Shown: positions 6,212-8,023 of the stretch, piece after piece | Position numbering within the stretch: position 1 is the first letter of the stretch | How the letters are laid out: each line of letters starts with the position of its first letter | DNA from: an uncultured Clostridia bacterium | Lineage (GTDB): Bacteria > Bacillota > Clostridia > TANB77 > CAG-508 | Direction: 5' to 3' | NCBI GenBank assembly: GCA_944393455.1 | Contig: CALYAH010000044.1 | Location: 1 to 8,023 of the forward strand | Length of the DNA stretch: 8,023 nucleotides | Program-made: the position numbers and the translations under genes | Notes under the pieces: model-generated | What the model was told of the DNA's origin: nothing | Seen by the model: only the letters and a program-made list of their open reading frames with translations | Database searches by the model: none

Positions 6212-7180
6212 ATGGACACAATAGTTTTAAAATTTGGAGGTAGTTCAATTGCAGATAATGAAAAACTACAATTAGTGGCAAATAGAATAACAAAATTGTA
6301 TAATAAAGGCAATAAAATAGTTGTTATTTTATCAGCACAAGGAAAAACAACAGATAAATTAATTGAAGAAGCAAAAGAATTATCTCCAACAATAAATAAT
6401 AGAGAATTAGACTCCTTATTGAGTAGTGGAGAGCAAGTTTCTATCTCAAAATTAGGAATATTATTAAATAGCATGGGATATCAGGCAATATCCTTAAATG
6501 GATGGCAAGCTGGAATATATACTGATAATAACAATCAAAATGCAATAATAAAAAGAATTGATACAACAAGGATTATACAAGAATTAAATAACGATAAGAT
6601 CGTCATTATAGCTGGTTTTCAAGGAATAAATGAAAATATGGATATAACAACATTGGGAAGGGGAGGATCTGATACAACAGCCATTGCAATTGCGGCAGCA
6701 CTAAAAGCTAAAAATTGCTATATCTTTTCAGATGTAGATGGAGTTTATACATCAGACCCAAATCGAGTGGCAGAAGCTAAAAAATTAGCAGCACTTTCTT
6801 ACGAAGAAATGATGGAAATTTCTAGTGAAGGTGCTAAAGTACTTCATAACCGTTCAGTAGAAATAGGAGAAAAATTTAAAATTCCAATTATCACAAAATC
6901 TACTTTTAATAATAAAGCTGGAACTATTATTTCAGATATTATTGAAGAAAATACCGTAAAAAGTATTATAAAAAAAGATGTTTCTAGAATTTCTATTGTT
7001 GGAAATGGTATTATTAGAAATTTTTCAATAATCCAAAAAGTATTGCATTTCATTGAAAATAATAAATTAGATATGTTGAATTTTGAAGTGTCTGAATCTA
7101 AAATATCAGTTACATTTAAAGATATTATTCCAGATATTGTACTTAGTAATATACATGAAAAAATTTTAAATGAGAAGTGA
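6212..7180 (+). CDS. lysC: Aspartokinase with a shortened, single-ACT regulatory region
   Basis: The enzyme phosphorylates aspartate with ATP, the first step toward lysine, diaminopimelate, dipicolinate, threonine and methionine. The amino-acid-kinase domain (residues 1 to about 235) is complete: KFGGSSI with Lys7 (usually KFGGTSV), SSGEQVS, the GFQGIN loop, LGRGGSDT (148-155), SDVDGVYTSDPN (173-184), LSYEEMMEISSEGAKVLHNRSVEI and ITKSTF. After AGTIISD only about 80 residues remain. They read like the start of ACT1 (VKSIIKKDVSRISIVGNG) joined to the end of ACT2 (SESKISVTFKDIIPDIVLSNIHEKI). Total length is 322 against about 400 for usual enzymes with two ACT domains. ATG 6212 follows AGAGGTGG at 6198-6205. 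There is no lysine riboswitch upstream. The kinase call is firm. The symbol lysC is by family, since paralogues (dapG, thrA types) cannot be separated. Confidence 0.93.
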   Translation: MDTIVLKFGGSSIADNEKLQLVANRITKLYNKGNKIVVILSAQGKTTDKLIEEAKELSPTINNRELDSLLSSGEQVSISKLGILLNSMGYQAISLNGWQAGIYTDNNNQNAIIKRIDTTRIIQELNNDKIVIIAGFQGINENMDITTLGRGGSDTTAIAIAAALKAKNCYIFSDVDGVYTSDPNRVAEAKKLAALSYEEMMEISSEGAKVLHNRSVEIGEKFKIPIITKSTFNNKAGTIISDIIEENTVKSIIKKDVSRISIVGNGIIRNFSIIQKVLHFIENNKLDMLNFEVSESKISVTFKDIIPDIVLSNIHEKILNEK

Positions 7181-7205
7181 CTTTTATGTAAAATCTTGAT
7201 ATAAT
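7177..7205 (+). promoter_or_regulatory. Extended -10 promoter at the end of the aspartokinase gene
   Basis: TATAAT (7200-7205) is preceded by TGA, giving an extended -10 (TGATATAAT). A GTGACT (7177-7182) lies 17 bases upstream as a 4/6 match to the -35. Transcription would start at about 7212, just before two hairpins. Confidence 0.55.
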
Positions 7206-7227
7206 AGTGTCGATTCTGATTTGATTT

Positions 7228-7270
7228 AATACATTATATGAAATATTCCTTAACTGAATAATGTATTTTT
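7228..7270 (+). ncRNA. First hairpin of a possible short RNA upstream of yabP
   Basis: The arms AATACATTAT (7228-7237) and ATAATGTATT (7258-7267) are perfectly complementary with a 20-base loop, followed by TTTTT. It sits just after the predicted transcription start and right before the terminator at 7271. This could be the body of a roughly 90-nt RNA or the first of two tandem terminators for the aspartokinase gene. Confidence 0.35.
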
Positions 7271-7304
7271 AAAAACCTAGTAATTTACTGGGTTTTTATT
7301 TTAT
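7271..7304 (+). terminator. Intrinsic terminator downstream of aspartokinase
   Basis: AAAAACCTAGT (7271-7281) pairs with ACTGGGTTTTT (7287-7297) around AATTT, with one wobble pair, and the run TTTTTATTTTAT follows. The A-rich left arm means it could also work in the reverse direction. It separates the aspartokinase from the sporulation genes. Confidence 0.8.
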
Positions 7305-7387
7305 CAATGTGGGCTAATTTAGTTCTAAATAAGACAAACTGTGAATATATATAATTTAGCAAGAAAAATAAATAGGAGGTAGGAGAC

Positions 7388-7687
7388 ATGACGATTGATG
7401 AAAGAAAAACAATGAATACAGGAGTTATTCAAAATCTAATTTTAGAAAATAGAGGAAAATTAAGCATATCTGGAGTTTTGGATGTTCTAAGTTTTGATGA
7501 CCAGGTAGTTATATTAGAAACAGAATTAGGACTTTTAACTGTAAAAGGTGAAAATATTAGAATTAATAAATTGAGTATCGATACATCAGAAGTAATTGTA
7601 GAGGGCGATATTTCTTCTTTATCTTATAGTGACAATAAAAGTGTAGATAAAACAAAAGGAAGTTTAATTAGTAAAATATTCAAATAA
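7388..7687 (+). CDS. yabP: YabP-family sporulation protein
   Basis: A 99-residue protein with the YabP signature: LILENRGKLSISGVLDVLSF (residues 17-36), ETELGLLTVKGENIRINKLS and a following EVIVEGDISSLSYSD. It lacks membrane segments and appears built mainly of beta strands. In Bacillus subtilis yabP and yabQ are in the sigma-E (mother cell) regulon; YabQ is needed for the spore cortex, while the role of YabP is less clear. AGGAGG at 7374-7379 gives an 8-base spacing to the ATG. A TATAAT-like element at 7350-7355 exists, but I cannot find a matching -35 or a clear sigma-E promoter. yabQ follows 19 bases later, so the two are probably one operon. Confidence 0.93.
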   Translation: MTIDERKTMNTGVIQNLILENRGKLSISGVLDVLSFDDQVVILETELGLLTVKGENIRINKLSIDTSEVIVEGDISSLSYSDNKSVDKTKGSLISKIFK

Positions 7688-7706
7688 TTACAAAGGAGAA
7701 GATTAA

Positions 7707-8023
7707 ATGATTACAAATCAAGCTTACCTATTTTTAATTTTTATAGCAAATGGCATCATAATCGGAATTCTATTTGATTTTTTTAGAATTCTAAGAAGAA
7801 GCTTTAAAACTGGTGATATTATAACATATTTGGAAGATTTTATTTTCTGGATTTTAACAGGAATTGTTATACTATATTCTGTATTTGTCTTTAATAATGG
7901 AGAAATCAGATTATATCTATTCTTTGGGATTGCAATAGGAATTATATCTTATATGTTAATTGCAAGTACATATGTTATAAAAATAAATGTAAAAATAATA
8001 AATTGTTTTAAAATGATAATAAT
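7707..8023 (+). CDS. yabQ: YabQ-family spore cortex protein, N-terminal part (partial at window end)
   Basis: The frame is open from ATG 7707 (AAAGGAG at 7692-7698) to the window edge, 105 complete codons. The protein is an integral membrane protein with hydrophobic helices at about residues 5-24, 45-65 and 70-92. It has the YabQ hallmarks FDFFRILRRSFKTGD, YLEDFIFWIL and NNGEIRLYLFFG. In Bacillus subtilis YabQ is a mother-cell membrane protein required for cortex peptidoglycan formation. In Bacillus and many clostridia the next gene is divIC/ftsB-like, which would lie past the window end. Being cut by the window, it cannot be checked for a complete C-terminus. Confidence 0.93.
   Translation, partial: MITNQAYLFLIFIANGIIIGILFDFFRILRRSFKTGDIITYLEDFIFWILTGIVILYSVFVFNNGEIRLYLFFGIAIGIISYMLIASTYVIKINVKIINCFKMII

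Noticed and set aside
7321..7360. A sigma-E promoter for yabP.
   Set aside because: Only a TATAAT-like stretch (7350-7355) is visible; no properly spaced sigma-E -35 or CATA-type -10 could be recognised.

Overview
The window is about three-quarters A+T and tightly packed. It carries yabP and yabQ, which occur in endospore formers, next to Gram-positive style ribosome-binding sites. This points to a low-GC, spore-forming Bacillota, most likely a clostridium. The species cannot be named from the sequence. No CRISPR array, tRNA, rRNA, insertion sequence or prophage is visible, and no gap between genes exceeds about 210 bases.

Left part (1-3600, + strand): the C-terminal end of a P-type cation-pumping ATPase; an orphan fragment of reading frame with no start; a maltose-acetyltransferase-type sugar O-acetyltransferase whose conserved C-terminal tail has been pushed out of frame by one base; an Lsa-type ABC-F ATPase (ribosome protection / antibiotic-resistance family); and a membrane-anchored exported protein of unknown function with a LolA-like look, ending in a hairpin. 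Middle (3720-4780): a PF06541 (CmpB-type) membrane protein, converging with a minus-strand LysM protein that looks frameshifted.

Right part (4910-8023, + strand) is core housekeeping and sporulation. prfB (peptide chain release factor 2) has a near-consensus promoter and the classical programmed +1 frameshift at codon 26. It is followed by a strong hairpin, an unusually short aspartokinase with room for only one ACT domain, a promoter-hairpin-terminator block that could encode a ~90-nt RNA, then yabP and the start of yabQ.

I see no convincing new multi-gene system. The items most worth a second look are the single-ACT aspartokinase with a hairpin in its leader, the short RNA candidate between lysC and yabP, the two apparently accidental frameshifts (contrasting with the programmed one in prfB), the unidentified fragment at 600-740, and the Lsa-like ABC-F gene.
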